From assembly GCF_014529535.1 (NCBI RefSeq), contig NW_023503423.1:4326473-4390472 (forward strand): a stretch of DNA of 64,000 bases. The letters are read 5' to 3'. Under the pieces are notes generated by a model, which had not been told where the DNA came from, did no database searches, and worked only from the letters and a program-made list of their open reading frames with translations. The DNA comes from Bradysia coprophila. Its lineage: Eukaryota; Arthropoda; Insecta; Diptera; Sciaridae. Shown piece after piece: positions 20,701 through 29,887 of this stretch (position 1 is its first letter; each line of letters opens with the position of its first letter). Made by a program: the position numbers and the translations under genes.

Positions 20701-21622
20701 TTCCACTTCCGACATTTGATCATCACTTTCATTTTCTCGAATTTGGTTTGGTTCCACAAGTCGATGTTTGAAATCTTTTCTGGCCAGCGTATTCTCAGGA
20801 TCCTTCTAAGGCATCGATTGACGAAGACTTGTATTTTGGTCTCGATTGTCGATGTCATTTTCCAAGTTTTGCAGCCATAGAGCAATACTGCGATGCAATT
20901 TGATTTGTGGATCAGCTGAAGTAAATTCATGCTGAAATTTCACTGCCTCCGACTGTATCGTTGTAAGTGACGACTTCTGCGATTGTACACAAAAAATGTA
21001 ACAACAAAAATTTGGAAAGAAAATTTCTATTTTCGATCTCTTTGAGCATCTTTGAATGTTTCGTTACTACTCACGCAAGTAAAAAAATATCAGAAAAATC
21101 GGCGATAAAAATCTAATTGAACTTTAACCCGATAAATGAGTGAGTGAAGAAGAAAATTTCAGAGGTCAGTAAGATGTTTTAAGCAACACGTAGCTGCAAC
21201 TTAAAATTTTGTGGGTGACATAAAGTTAGACCTTTTATCAGAGCACTTGGAAGTTCAAATAATGGAAAAAATAACATTTTACGAGACTAATTACGACGAT
21301 TTTGTCAGTTGTAAATCCACTTGTCCATCCATATCTTCAAAACAAAAATGCTTTGATAAAACTGAATAAAACCGAATCCGGCTTAATGAAAGTCGTTGCG
21401 TATTTGAATAGAATTACACAATTTTGATTCATTTTTTAAAAACACTTATCTGATCCAACGACAGTGAGATTGTACGTGCGTTTCCCATTTTTCGGTTCAC
21501 TTACCTGGAAGTGAATAATGACCCACTTTCCTGGCTCCAGATTTTTGAAATACCAAAATATATCCGACAATAGCACATGTGAACACAGCGACACTTTGCA
21601 TTATTTCAATTATGTCCATCAT
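14787..21622 (-). CDS. Membrane-anchored PEP-synthase/rifampicin-phosphotransferase-like enzyme
   Basis: Exons: 21505-21622, 19691-19842, 19510-19630, 19264-19450, 18767-19024, 18468-18709, 18021-18408, 17424-17965, 17202-17350, 16632-16925, 16399-16566, 16098-16347, 15794-16035, 15008-15722, 14787-14944. All are GT-AG; 3,984 nt stay in frame, giving 1,327 aa. Exon 1 encodes a hydrophobic N-terminal anchor (about residues 8-28). Residues about 40-400 are an N-terminal region characteristic of the insect proteins (YTLPDHPNTK, LRITFNGLL). The ATP-grasp/PPDK_N domain is about 410-730: SGGKGAS, RFAVRSSAIGEDS, GVLFTRHPASGDPS, YLLQSRPIT. A helical region follows, then the swivelling His domain with GGLISHGAVVAREYG (His1275). 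A C-terminal PEP-binding TIM barrel is absent, as in rifampicin phosphotransferases. Known family chemistry transfers the ATP beta-phosphate via this His. The substrate in insects is unknown to me. One intron is only 57 nt. Confidence 0.9.
17060..17125. repeat. Small intronic inverted repeat
   Basis: aggttacctgaaa and its complement tttcaggtaacct lie about 25 bp apart in an intron of the phosphotransferase gene. Further 'ctggtcaggtt' variants flank it. Probably a tiny MITE relic. Confidence 0.45.
20325..20960. mobile_element. MITE-1 copy split by a retroelement fragment
   Basis: The left part (20329-20458) and right part (about 20898-20957) are the two ends of the CAGT-ended palindromic MITE also seen at 55155-55390 and 62705-62912. 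Shared blocks are aaatttcagcatgaattta, cagctgtttccagctg and ggatcagctgaag. The right end reads cgactg followed by TA, which fits a Tc1/mariner-type terminus. Between the ends lies a LINE fragment. All of this is in the first intron of the phosphotransferase gene. Confidence 0.65.
20465..20895 (-). pseudogene. LINE reverse transcriptase C-terminal remnant
   Basis: The minus strand reads LLYGCKTWKMTSTIETKIQV, then RCLRRILRIRWPEKISN, in one frame. After a frame change the usual C-terminal motif follows (GRPKNTWKRTVVDEARKAG and, at the end, DFLCSLEE). This is the conserved tail of Jockey/RTE-type LINE proteins. It has at least one frameshift and no RT core, so it is dead. Confidence 0.7.
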
Positions 21623-22490
21623 TTTGCAATTTCTTTTATGACTTAAGAAGTGTCTTGGAGATATTTACAAAAGCACACAAACGATAAGACTAAACCGTCT
21701 CGAGTGTAGGAATCAGTTATCAGTGCTGATTGAAGAATAAATCTAAACAAATGGTCAGAAACGAAGTTAATCTAAACTGAACTCGATTTAAACTCTCCAA
21801 ATTTACAGCCGCTGGCTGGTCGGTTATCATAATTACTGTTATCTACATTTTGTCTTTATAGTGTTGAGATACGATATCGGACTCTTTCTGTATGGTGGAT
21901 ACATAAGAAAGAATGGAAATTGCATGTATCACAATTGAATTGTTACTACTTCAACATAAGGTTTAAACCTGCATTTGTGATAATGTGATAATTTGTGATT
22001 TGAGACAATTTCGATAGTTGTTCCGAGTGGAGCGAGATAACGTTTTCAGTCCAGACACTTTTCTTATTCAGTCACGTTTCTATTCACGCCGTCAGTCCGC
22101 TCAATATTTGAAATTTTGCAACGGATCGGGTGCGATTTAACGTTCAGGAAAATTTCATGACTGCCAATGTAAAAATAAATAAATTCCAAATTCTTTTGTT
22201 GACGTGATCCATTGTTTACATTCAATTTCATTCAATTTGGAATGTATTGATCAAATGATATTGGGAATAATGGACTAGTTAATATCCCTTTCATCGATAA
22301 TATTGTATTTTAACTATATAATCACAATCTTTTTAAAAGAGGAGAAAATTCTTTCAAATCGAAAAATGTGAAAGAGGTTGCATTCGACGGAAATCTCAAA
22401 ATAATCAGAGGAAAAGTAAATGCTTCAATGAAACAACGTACATATGCCGTTGAGGTACATATGATTGCTCCTTTTTACTATAGACATAGG
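21623..22490. other. Upstream region of the phosphotransferase gene
   Basis: AT-rich, with no open frame of interest. It should include the 5' UTR and promoter of the minus-strand gene that starts at 21622 (MMDIIEIMQ). I cannot place a TATA box with confidence. Confidence 0.35.
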
Positions 22491-22511
22491 TTCCTTAAGC
22501 TAACTTATTTC

Positions 22512-22863
22512 TTAGATACGCCTGTCTGATGAATATGAAGTTGAGACTTGCATGCTCTGTTTATGGTCAGAGGGTCCCGCATCTAGTTCGAAATTGACAA
22601 TATCGCTTTGCTCAATGGGAATCAAAAAGTCATTGTTTTTCTTTAATGGTTCCGGCAAATCTAGTTCGTCCGGTCCAAAGTCATACCAGCCAGATTGAGA
22701 CTGATCGAGATCGCTTTCTAGTTCATTGTTTTGCACCTCGGGTCCGAAGTCGTACCATTCAGACTGATCAAGTACAATTCTGAATATTCAAGTTTCTGCG
22801 TTTAAATGATTATGTTTGAATTTAGAGCGCACTTACGGCGTGAAATTCAGTAAATTTGCAAGT
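22512..22863 (-). pseudogene. 3' exons of an unidentified gene, 5' part missing
   Basis: Two pieces splice in frame. The piece ending at 22838 (NLLNFTP, donor GTAAGT) joins an exon starting at about 22783 (IVLDQSEWYDFGPE) that runs to a stop at 22512. The product is acidic and carries a short internal repeat, DQSEWYDFGP and DQSQSGWYDFGP. I do not recognise it. Immediately upstream, from about 22865, the sequence is transposon-derived. Either the remaining exons lie beyond the repeats or the gene was broken by them. The small open reading part (22512-22736) is intact. Confidence 0.45.
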
Positions 22864-22864
22864 A

Positions 22865-23122
22865 CGCAATAGGGTTACAGAAGTATTTTGATAGCGGACG
22901 CATAAGAGGGTTGTAGACGTATTAGGGTTACGGGCGTAATAGGGCTACGGGACGTATTATAGCTACGGATGAAATAGGATTACGGGTTGTACGGGGCGTA
23001 GTCGCAGCAAACGCTCCGACTGTTCTGATGGCTTGTTTCGCTGATTTGGCATCTATAGACAACCACAATAGGTTACAAACGTATGTGTAAATCTACAAGA
23101 CCCCAGTACTTCGTACGGGTCT
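22865..23122. mobile_element. Fused HEL-A 5' end and HEL-B 3' end
   Basis: 22865-23040 is a reversed HEL-A 5' end with a degenerate 'cgtaatagggttacgg' repeat, ending 'tgttctgatggcttg'. From about 23043 it continues as the HEL-B 3' end: 'gatttggcatct', 'gacaaccacaataggtt', and the hairpin gacccca-gtac-ttc-gtac-gggtc followed by taaa. A chimeric or nested insertion. Confidence 0.55.
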
Positions 23123-23450
23123 AAACAACAAATTCCACGACATCGTAAATTTTACCAAATTGAAATCTTCAAATAAAAATGGATCTGTATTTCAAAGCCT
23201 AATGTCTGGACATAGAATTTCATTAAAAATCAGACAGGATTTTACTCAAATCTAAAGTCTGTTTTTGGGAAAATTATACTAACACACACATATGGTATGA
23301 TAAACAATCAAAACACATTCTTAACAATCAATGTGTTTACTTCATTCATACGTGTTATGTGCGCGCAAAGATGACTTTAACGTAGAAATGCACTGTATGC
23401 AGGTTAATAGAGTACTGAAACTGGACAGTGCCACTTGTGACGCAATTTTT

Positions 23451-26082
23451 AGCCCCGTACGAAGTACGAAGGGGCTTATAGGATTACGATGCCGTGTGTA
23501 ATTGATGGAATTCGAAGCAGACGGTAAGGCAAAGTGTTTGCCTATGTTTATAGATGACGAATCCGCAATAAAAATTTGGTCCGTCTGTCCGTCTGTCCGT
23601 CTGTCCGTCTGTCCGTCTGTCCGTCACGTCGATATCTTGAGTAAATCAAATCCGATTTCAAAATTTTTTTTTTCCCTGAAAGATAGTCAAAATAGTGAGG
23701 CTAAGTTCGAAGATGGGCATATTCGGGTCGGCCCTTCGTGAGTTAGGGCCACCTAAGTGATTTAAGGTCTTTTGGTGATATTTATGGCAAAATAAACGAT
23801 GGAAATGTAAATGACATGGCAAATGATAGGTATTGTCAATACCAATCCAGGAAAAAAAAGTTTTTAAAAATCGGGTGAGTGGACCGTGAGTTAGGGCCTT
23901 AGAAGTGAAAAGCTACTAGGGCCCTATGTGTATTTTACATAGAGCTCAAGTAAATTTCATCCGTTTTTCGTAATTTTTGTTTCATTTGAAAGATAATCGA
24001 ACACCGAATAGAATGTTGTTGAAAAAAAAAATAAATTTGGGTCCTTGGACTAAGGCCGCTACTAGGGCCCTATGTGTATTTTACATATAACTCGAGCAAA
24101 TTTCATCCGTTTTTCGTAATTTTTGTTTCATTTGGAAGGTAATCAAAGGCCGAATAGAATGTTGTTGAAAAAAAATTAAATTTGGGTCCAAGGACTAAGG
24201 CCGCTACTAGGGCCCTATGCGTATTTTACATACAACTCGAGTAAATTTCATCCGTTTTTCGTAATTTTTGTTTCATTTGAAAGATAATCGAACACCGAAT
24301 AGAATGTTGTTGAAAAAAAAATTAAATTTGGGTCCTTGGACTAAGGCCGCTACTAGGGCCCTATGTGTATTTTACATATAACTCGAGCAAATTTCATCCG
24401 TTTTTCGTAATTTTTGTTTCATTTGGAAGGTAATCAAAGGCCGAATAGAATGTTGTTGAAAAAAAATTAAATTTGGGTCCTCGGACTAAGGCCGCTACTA
24501 GGGCCCTATGTGTATTTTACATATAACTCGAGCAAATTTCATCCGTTTTTCGTAATTTTTGTTTCATTTGGAAGGTAATCAAAGGCCGAATAGAATGTTG
24601 TTGAAAAAAAATTAAATTTGGGTCCTCGGACTAAGGCCGCTACTAGGGCCCTATGCGTATTTTACATACAACTCGAGTAAATTTCATCCGTTTTTCGTAA
24701 TTTTTGTTTCATTTGAAAGATAATCGAACACCGAATAGAATGTTGTTGAAAAAAAAATTAAATTTGGGTCCTTGGACTAAGGCCGCTACTAGGGCCCTAT
24801 GTGTATTTTACATATAACTCGAGCAAATTTCATCCGTTTTTCGTAATTTTTGTTTCATTTGGAAGGTAATCAAAGGCCGAATAGAATGTTGTTGAAAAAA
24901 AATTAAATTTGGGTCCTCGGACTAAGGCCGCTACTAGGGCCCTATGTGTATTTTACATATAACTCGAGCAAATTTCATCCGTTTTTCGTAATTTTTGTTT
25001 CATTTGGAAGGTAATCAAAGGCCGAATAGAATGTTGTTGAAAAAAAATTAAATTTGGGTCCTCGGACTAAGGCCGCTACTAGGGCCCTATGCGTATTTTA
25101 CATACAACTCGAGTAAATTTCATCCGTTTTTTGTAATTTTTGTTTCATTTGAAAGATAATCGAACACCGAATAGAATGTTTTTGAAAAAAAAATTAAATT
25201 TGGGTCCTCGGACTAAGGCCGCTACTAGGGCCCTATGTGTATTTTACATATAGCTCGAGCAAATTTCATCCGTTTTTCGTAATTTTTGTTTCATTTGGAA
25301 GGTAATCAAAGGCCGAATAGAATGTTGTTGAAAAAAAATTAAATTTGGGTCCTCGGACTAAGGCCGCTACTAGGGCCCTATGTGTATTTTACATATAACT
25401 CGAGCAAATTTCATCCGTTTTTCGTAATTTTTGTTTCATTTGAAAGATAATCGAACACCGAATAGAATGTTGTTGAAAAAAAAATTAAATTTGGGTCCTC
25501 GGACTAAGGCCGCTACTAGGGCCCTATGTGTATTTTACATATAGCTCGAGCAAATTTCATCCGTTTTTCGTAATTTTTGTTTCATTTGGAAGGTAATCAA
25601 AGGCCGAATAGAATGTTGTTGAAAAAAAATTAAATTTGGGTCCTCGGACTAAGGCCGCTACTAGGGCCCTATGTGTATTTTACATATAACTCGAGCAAAT
25701 TTCATCCGTTTTTCGTATTTTTTGTTTCATTTGGAAGGTAATCAAAGGCCGAATAGAATGTAGTTGAAAAAAAAAATTGGATCCTCGGACTGAGGCCGAT
25801 ACTAGGCCCTATGTGTATTTATACTCAATAAATTAAAATTTTAGGGCTATTTGAAATTTTTGTTTTATTTGAAAGGAACGTCGTACGGGGCTTCGTAATT
25901 GCGCTATGCGCAATTTCTAAGATGTACACATTACATAATAATTTTACTTTAACTACTTTAACCGGCGCATAGGCTTACGGTCAAAGTAGGGTGACAGACG
26001 CACTAGGGTCACGTACGCAATAGATATACGGGTTTGTACGGGGCTCAGTCGCAGCAAACGCTCCGACTGTTCTGATGGCTCG
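23451..26082 (-). mobile_element. HEL-A repeat, reverse copy with expanded array
   Basis: Same ends as 13271-14405 in opposite orientation: it starts agccccgtacgaagtacgaa and ends ctgatggctcg. It is more than twice as long because the internal 145-bp array has about 13 units instead of about 3. It also carries a (ctgtccgt)n microsatellite at 23585-23625. Confidence 0.6.
23915..25815. repeat. 145-bp tandem array, about 13 units
   Basis: Each unit runs from 'agggccctatg' through 'cgtttttcgtaatttttg' to 'ggactaaggccgctact'. Two variants are distinguished by 'gaaagataatcgaacacc' (A) and 'ggaaggtaatcaaaggcc' (B). The order is roughly A B A B B A B B A B A B B, which suggests amplification of AB and ABB blocks. 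It is internal to HEL-A. Confidence 0.9.
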
Positions 26083-26335
26083 TTTTTTGTTAAAATTTTC
26101 TTCCTAAAATTTTTCGGGTAAAATTTCTCTTGATAAAACTTTCGCTTACTTTCCTCATCAGCTGCCATTTGTGACGCATATCTTTTTGCGTGTCGAATCT
26201 GTAAGCGTCACCTACACCGATATCAGTTCTTTTGTAAGCGGATAAGAGGACTTGTGTCACACCTCCACTGTAAGTGGTTTTGGGCGATACAAAATAGTAC
26301 TCTATTTGGCAGCTGTCACTCGAAGCACTTTTGCC

Positions 26336-26774
26336 TCTGATCTGACATAAGTCGACGCCGCACAAAAAATGTTGCTTTATTCACACACTTCTTCAATAAA
26401 TGAATGGTGTAGTCTTACTCATCAATAAACACGTCGACCATAATTATAGACGCGTGGACAGTTTGTAGGTCAGAATAAAATTTTCGAAACATCTGAGTCC
26501 AACAAAGTTTTTTCTTTTATAGTAAACGGAAAATACTAAGAAATTAGAACGTGAAATTCGTAAACGATATTTGTTAGTCGAGTCAAAATTCAACTATTTA
26601 TCAGTTGACTTATCAAACTTACCTTTCCTGTTTGTGCTCGCGCTTGCGTTTGGATTTTTATTGTTAGAAAATCGTAAGTTCCCTAGTATTTCCATTACAT
26701 CCGTTCCATGTATGCATTTTGTCAGTAACAAGAATTTTCGCCGTTCTACAGAGACAATTAATTTCTACACAACA
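26336..26774. other. Intergenic and 5' flank of the F-box gene
   Basis: The frame of the F-box protein is open back to 26571, but the best start context is at 26775. No TATA box is obvious. No other feature seen. Confidence 0.4.
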
Positions 26775-27653
26775 ATGGACGCAGAACGATGTGTTATGGT
26801 CGAAGCGAGTAACCACTTGGCAAAATCATCATCGTCTCTACACTCACCAGTAAATATCCAAACTGGGCTCAACGACGATTGCTTGCAGGAAATTTTCAGA
26901 CATTTGGATACATTAACAGATTTCGTGAACGTGGCCGCAGTGTGTCAAAGATTCCGACAAAATGCGATGCACTGTTATCCATTGCGCTTCAGACGTATCA
27001 ATATTTCAAACGATAATCGCAAGTCTTCTGTTCATCCACACAGTATATCAAGTTGCTTACGGATATTCGGTCATTTGATCAAGTCAATCGACTTGATTTG
27101 CAACAACTTTGATTTCGAAAGAGATGATGATAACCAAAAAGAATACAACTTCATAGAACCTTCTAAGTTTCGAAAAATCGATCTGCTCAAATTGATTTCT
27201 GATTACTGTGGAGATAATTTGGTCGAGTTGCAAATTTCAGAAGGAACTGATGTGGTCTTCAATATATCAAGAAGTTCTCAATTCCAAGTTCTGCAGAGAC
27301 TACTCATAATATATACCAAAAATGTTAGATTAGCTGCATTCAAAGAACTGAAATGTTTGAGGTTAATTGCAAACGATTCCGTAAATTTCGATTGTGTCGA
27401 TTACCAATTTCCGAAATTAACGGACATTCAATTCCATTTAATACGAGTCCTGGACGAGTCCTTGTTTATCGATTTTCTAACGGCAAATCCACAAATTCAA
27501 AATATTCGTATTTCTGGTTGTCAATCGCTGTCTAGTCGCATGCTTCAAAACATCGAAAATCTACAACCGAACCTCCAGGTTTTCCTTGTTCATACGGTTG
27601 AAGCTGCTACACGCACGCGCATGATAGTGGTAAAACCGTATAAAGACGTATAA
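26775..27653 (+). CDS. Intronless F-box protein with LRR-like C-terminus
   Basis: A 292-aa protein from the ATG in the context aacaATGG; an in-frame ATG at 26710 would add 22 residues. The F-box is about residues 30-68 (LNDDCLQEIFRHLDTLTDF, AAVCQRFRQ). The F-box binds Skp1 in SCF ubiquitin ligases, so the protein is probably a substrate adaptor. The rest shows leucine/isoleucine-rich stretches of LRR type (LKCLRLIAND, LTANPQIQNIRISGC, LQPNLQVF). There is no intron. The last ~18 codons and the stop lie in a truncated MITE-1, so the natural C-terminus was replaced. Its substrate is unknown. Insect genomes carry many such fast-evolving F-box/LRR genes. Confidence 0.8.
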   Translation: MDAERCVMVEASNHLAKSSSSLHSPVNIQTGLNDDCLQEIFRHLDTLTDFVNVAAVCQRFRQNAMHCYPLRFRRINISNDNRKSSVHPHSISSCLRIFGHLIKSIDLICNNFDFERDDDNQKEYNFIEPSKFRKIDLLKLISDYCGDNLVELQISEGTDVVFNISRSSQFQVLQRLLIIYTKNVRLAAFKELKCLRLIANDSVNFDCVDYQFPKLTDIQFHLIRVLDESLFIDFLTANPQIQNIRISGCQSLSSRMLQNIENLQPNLQVFLVHTVEAATRTRMIVVKPYKDV

Positions 27654-27731
27654 ACGGTTGTGATTGTTTGTATGGATCAGCTGAAAAACAGCTGAAGCTA
27701 ATTTATGCTGAAAATTGACAGCCTTCGACTG
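27592..27731. mobile_element. Truncated MITE-1, supplies the F-box gene's 3' end
   Basis: It matches the reversed inner and right part of the MITE-1 copy at 62705-62912: 'gttgaagctg', 'agtggtaa', 'tataaagacgt', 'ggatcagctgaaaaacagct', ending cgactg then TA. About 80 bp of the other end is missing. The F-box reading frame crosses into it and terminates at 27653. Confidence 0.7.
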
Positions 27732-27773
27732 TATGATTTCATTAAAGAAAAATTCACAACCGACAGCATGTGA

Positions 27774-27779
27774 AATAAA
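27774..27779 (+). terminator. Candidate poly(A) signal of the F-box gene
   Basis: AATAAA about 120 nt past the stop codon, just beyond the MITE fragment. Confidence 0.4.
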
Positions 27780-27846
27780 TTTCAATTTTTGTTGAATAAT
27801 TCATTGCAATTAATTTATCGTAATAATATTGAAACCAATCACCTAT

Positions 27847-27921
27847 ATCTAAATGAATTGTGAGCAGCCTTTTTTTCGCATATTTAAATAAAGAGAAAAA
27901 AAAAAAAAAAAATCTAAATGA
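27847..27921 (+). mobile_element. Tiny retroposed insert with poly(A) and 10-bp duplication
   Basis: atctaaatga occurs at 27847-27856 and again at 27912-27921. The 55 bases between contain AATAAA followed by a run of about 18 A. This is the layout of a severely 5'-truncated, poly(A)-tailed retroinsertion of some transcript. Confidence 0.6.
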
Positions 27922-28034
27922 CAATATACATCTCAGATATGTTATTAGTTAGGAGTCACTCATCAACGACAAGCGATTTATTGTTAGATCTGCAGTCCAT
28001 AATAACGTTGTTTTACGATTTTTTATCGTTTCTG

Positions 28035-28195
28035 CCACAGCACTACTCCTAGCATGAACGTAGAAAATATTCGAAGGCTGATGAAATCACAACAGGCACT
28101 GCGTTTCCTAAGCGGTAGCTCTTATCACTAAAGCCTCTAAATTTGACACTTAAAAATTCAGTGTTTATGCTAGAAGCAGTGCTGTGTATATACCC
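28035..28195. mobile_element. MITE with cacagcact ends
   Basis: 'ccacagcactactcctagca' at about 28037 faces 'tgctagaagcagtgctgtg' at about 28168. The same terminal motif forms the hairpin at 10546 and occurs singly at about 28275 and 30243. Confidence 0.5.
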
Positions 28196-28414
28196 ATTTA
28201 TTTTTGGTCGTATTTTTCACATCTAAGCTTCGCATTAAACTTTTTGATGTCTGACATACTAGTATTATTGCTCGGAGTAGTGCTATGCTATAACACTGTT
28301 TTGATGGTCAAGTTATTCCCGTTTCTCGTCAGAGAAACGGGTCTTCAAAAAAAAAATTGAGTCTGTCTGTCCGCACCCCAACATCAGTAGATAATACAGA
28401 AGTATAGCAGTATT

Positions 28415-28445
28415 ATCTATCTATCTATCTATCTATCTTTCTATC
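28415..28445. repeat. (TATC)n microsatellite
   Basis: A run of ctat units with one interruption. Confidence 0.9.
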
Positions 28446-28573
28446 TAAATTTCTATTTTGTATATTTATTTGTTCATCTATTTATCTGTTATTACTACTA
28501 ATGAGTTATGTCTGGGGCTGGTCCAAGAAATTTTTTGAGTCTGTCTGTCCGCAGGCCTCCTGGAGGTCCCCTC

Positions 28574-28935
28574 GTATGACCTACGAGGACGTTTTTCAAA
28601 AACGGCCTCCCAGGAATCAGGCGATAAGACCTACGAGGACGTTTTTCAAAAACGGCCTCCCAGGAATCAGGCGATAAGACCTACGAGGCCGTTTTTCAAA
28701 AACGGCCTCCCAGGAATCAGGCGATAAGACCTACGAGGCCGTTTTTCAAAAACAGCCTCCCAGGAATCGGCCGCTACGACCTACGAGGCTGTTTTTCAAA
28801 AACGGCCTCCCAGTGGTAAGCAAGTAGAATCAGGTCGTTTTTCGAAAATGGCGTCCCAGCGGTCGGCTAGAAGTACCTCGAAGGCCGTTTTTGAAAAACG
28901 GGCTCACAAGGGCTAGGCGATACGACGTTCGAGAC
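28574..28935. repeat. 50-bp minisatellite
   Basis: About five units are nearly identical and spaced exactly 50 bp apart (ctacgaggac at 28581, 28631 and onward). Two or three diverged units follow. Each unit centres on the near-palindrome cgtttttcaaaaacg. Confidence 0.9.
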
Positions 28936-29289
28936 CGTTTTTCTAAAACACTCTCAGATATCTCAATCGGTTTGTCCTATAAGGGTATTTCACAAAAAAG
29001 TGACCCGGACGGTTTAGCAGAAGGGTTTTCTTTAGATTTTTTTATTTTTTGTAAATAAATGAGAGAACAAAGTCAACATACACATTAAATACAGACGATT
29101 TTTTGAAAAAGGGCGTTTCTGGTAAGTCTAAAAAGTGAATTGTTAGCAAAACTGTCTTAATTTAAAGTTTTAGATCTCTATAATATTCTTATAAATGAAC
29201 CCACAAGATACATCTTTTTTTTAGAAACATATTTTAAGTTCGTCTTAAGTCAACAACATGTAAAACTTTTCTCATAGTCTTTTTAGTTC

Positions 29290-29887
29290 TAAGTTTCAAA
29301 CCTTTCAAACAAAAAAAATCATGAAATTCGGTCAAAATATACTCGAAATATTGTCAAAATACACCAAATTCATTGTACTGCCGAGTAGACGGATATAAGC
29401 TCACCTAGCTCACGTTCTGGTCAACCAAATTTCATAAACTTTTTTTTCCTTGATTGGTCCGTTAATGCCTATCTAATAAAGCAAAAACAGTTGAGATCCG
29501 TTTAAATTTAACCGACCTACAAGCAGAAACTGCTTCCCGCCCAATACCTGGTTCACATCATGGGCTAACTCACGAGTCGGTCAACCGATTTCCATAAACT
29601 TTTTTTTGTCGATCGGTATTGTAAATACCTTTCATTTGACGTATCACTGACAAGTGTAGTGTTTAAATGTCTGGAGATATCACATTATTAAACGAAGAAA
29701 AAAAGACTTTTTAAAATCGGATGCGTTTTACTCAAGTTAGAGAACCCACAGACGAACAGACATTTTTTTTTACTAATTTGGCATCTCTGGACAACCATAG
29801 TAGGTTTCCCTTACTCAGGGAGTCCAATTCGACGTGTTACAAACTTATTCGTAAACCTATAAGACCCCAGTACTTCGTACGGGTCTA
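29290..29887. mobile_element. HEL-B repeat, copy 1
   Basis: Shares with 42545-43614: 'tcatgaaattcggtcaaaat', 'gatcggtattgtaaatacc', 'gatgcgttttactcaagtta', 'tttggcatctctggacaacc', and the 3' hairpin gacccca-gtac-ttc-gtac-gggtc plus taaa. Non-coding. Confidence 0.6.

Larger units (their letters stand above)
23390..26335. mobile_element. FB-A element, reverse copy, interrupted by HEL-A
   Basis: One side (about 23405-23450) ends 'gtgccacttgtgacgcaattttt'-like. The other (26083-26330) holds the full FB-A arm landmarks reversed: 'gccatttgtgacgca', 'gatatcagttcttttgtaag', 'acttgtgtcac', 'taagtggttttggg'. HEL-A sits at the arm centre, a different point from the 13-kb copy. With that copy it brackets the phosphotransferase gene as an inverted pair. 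Confidence 0.6.
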
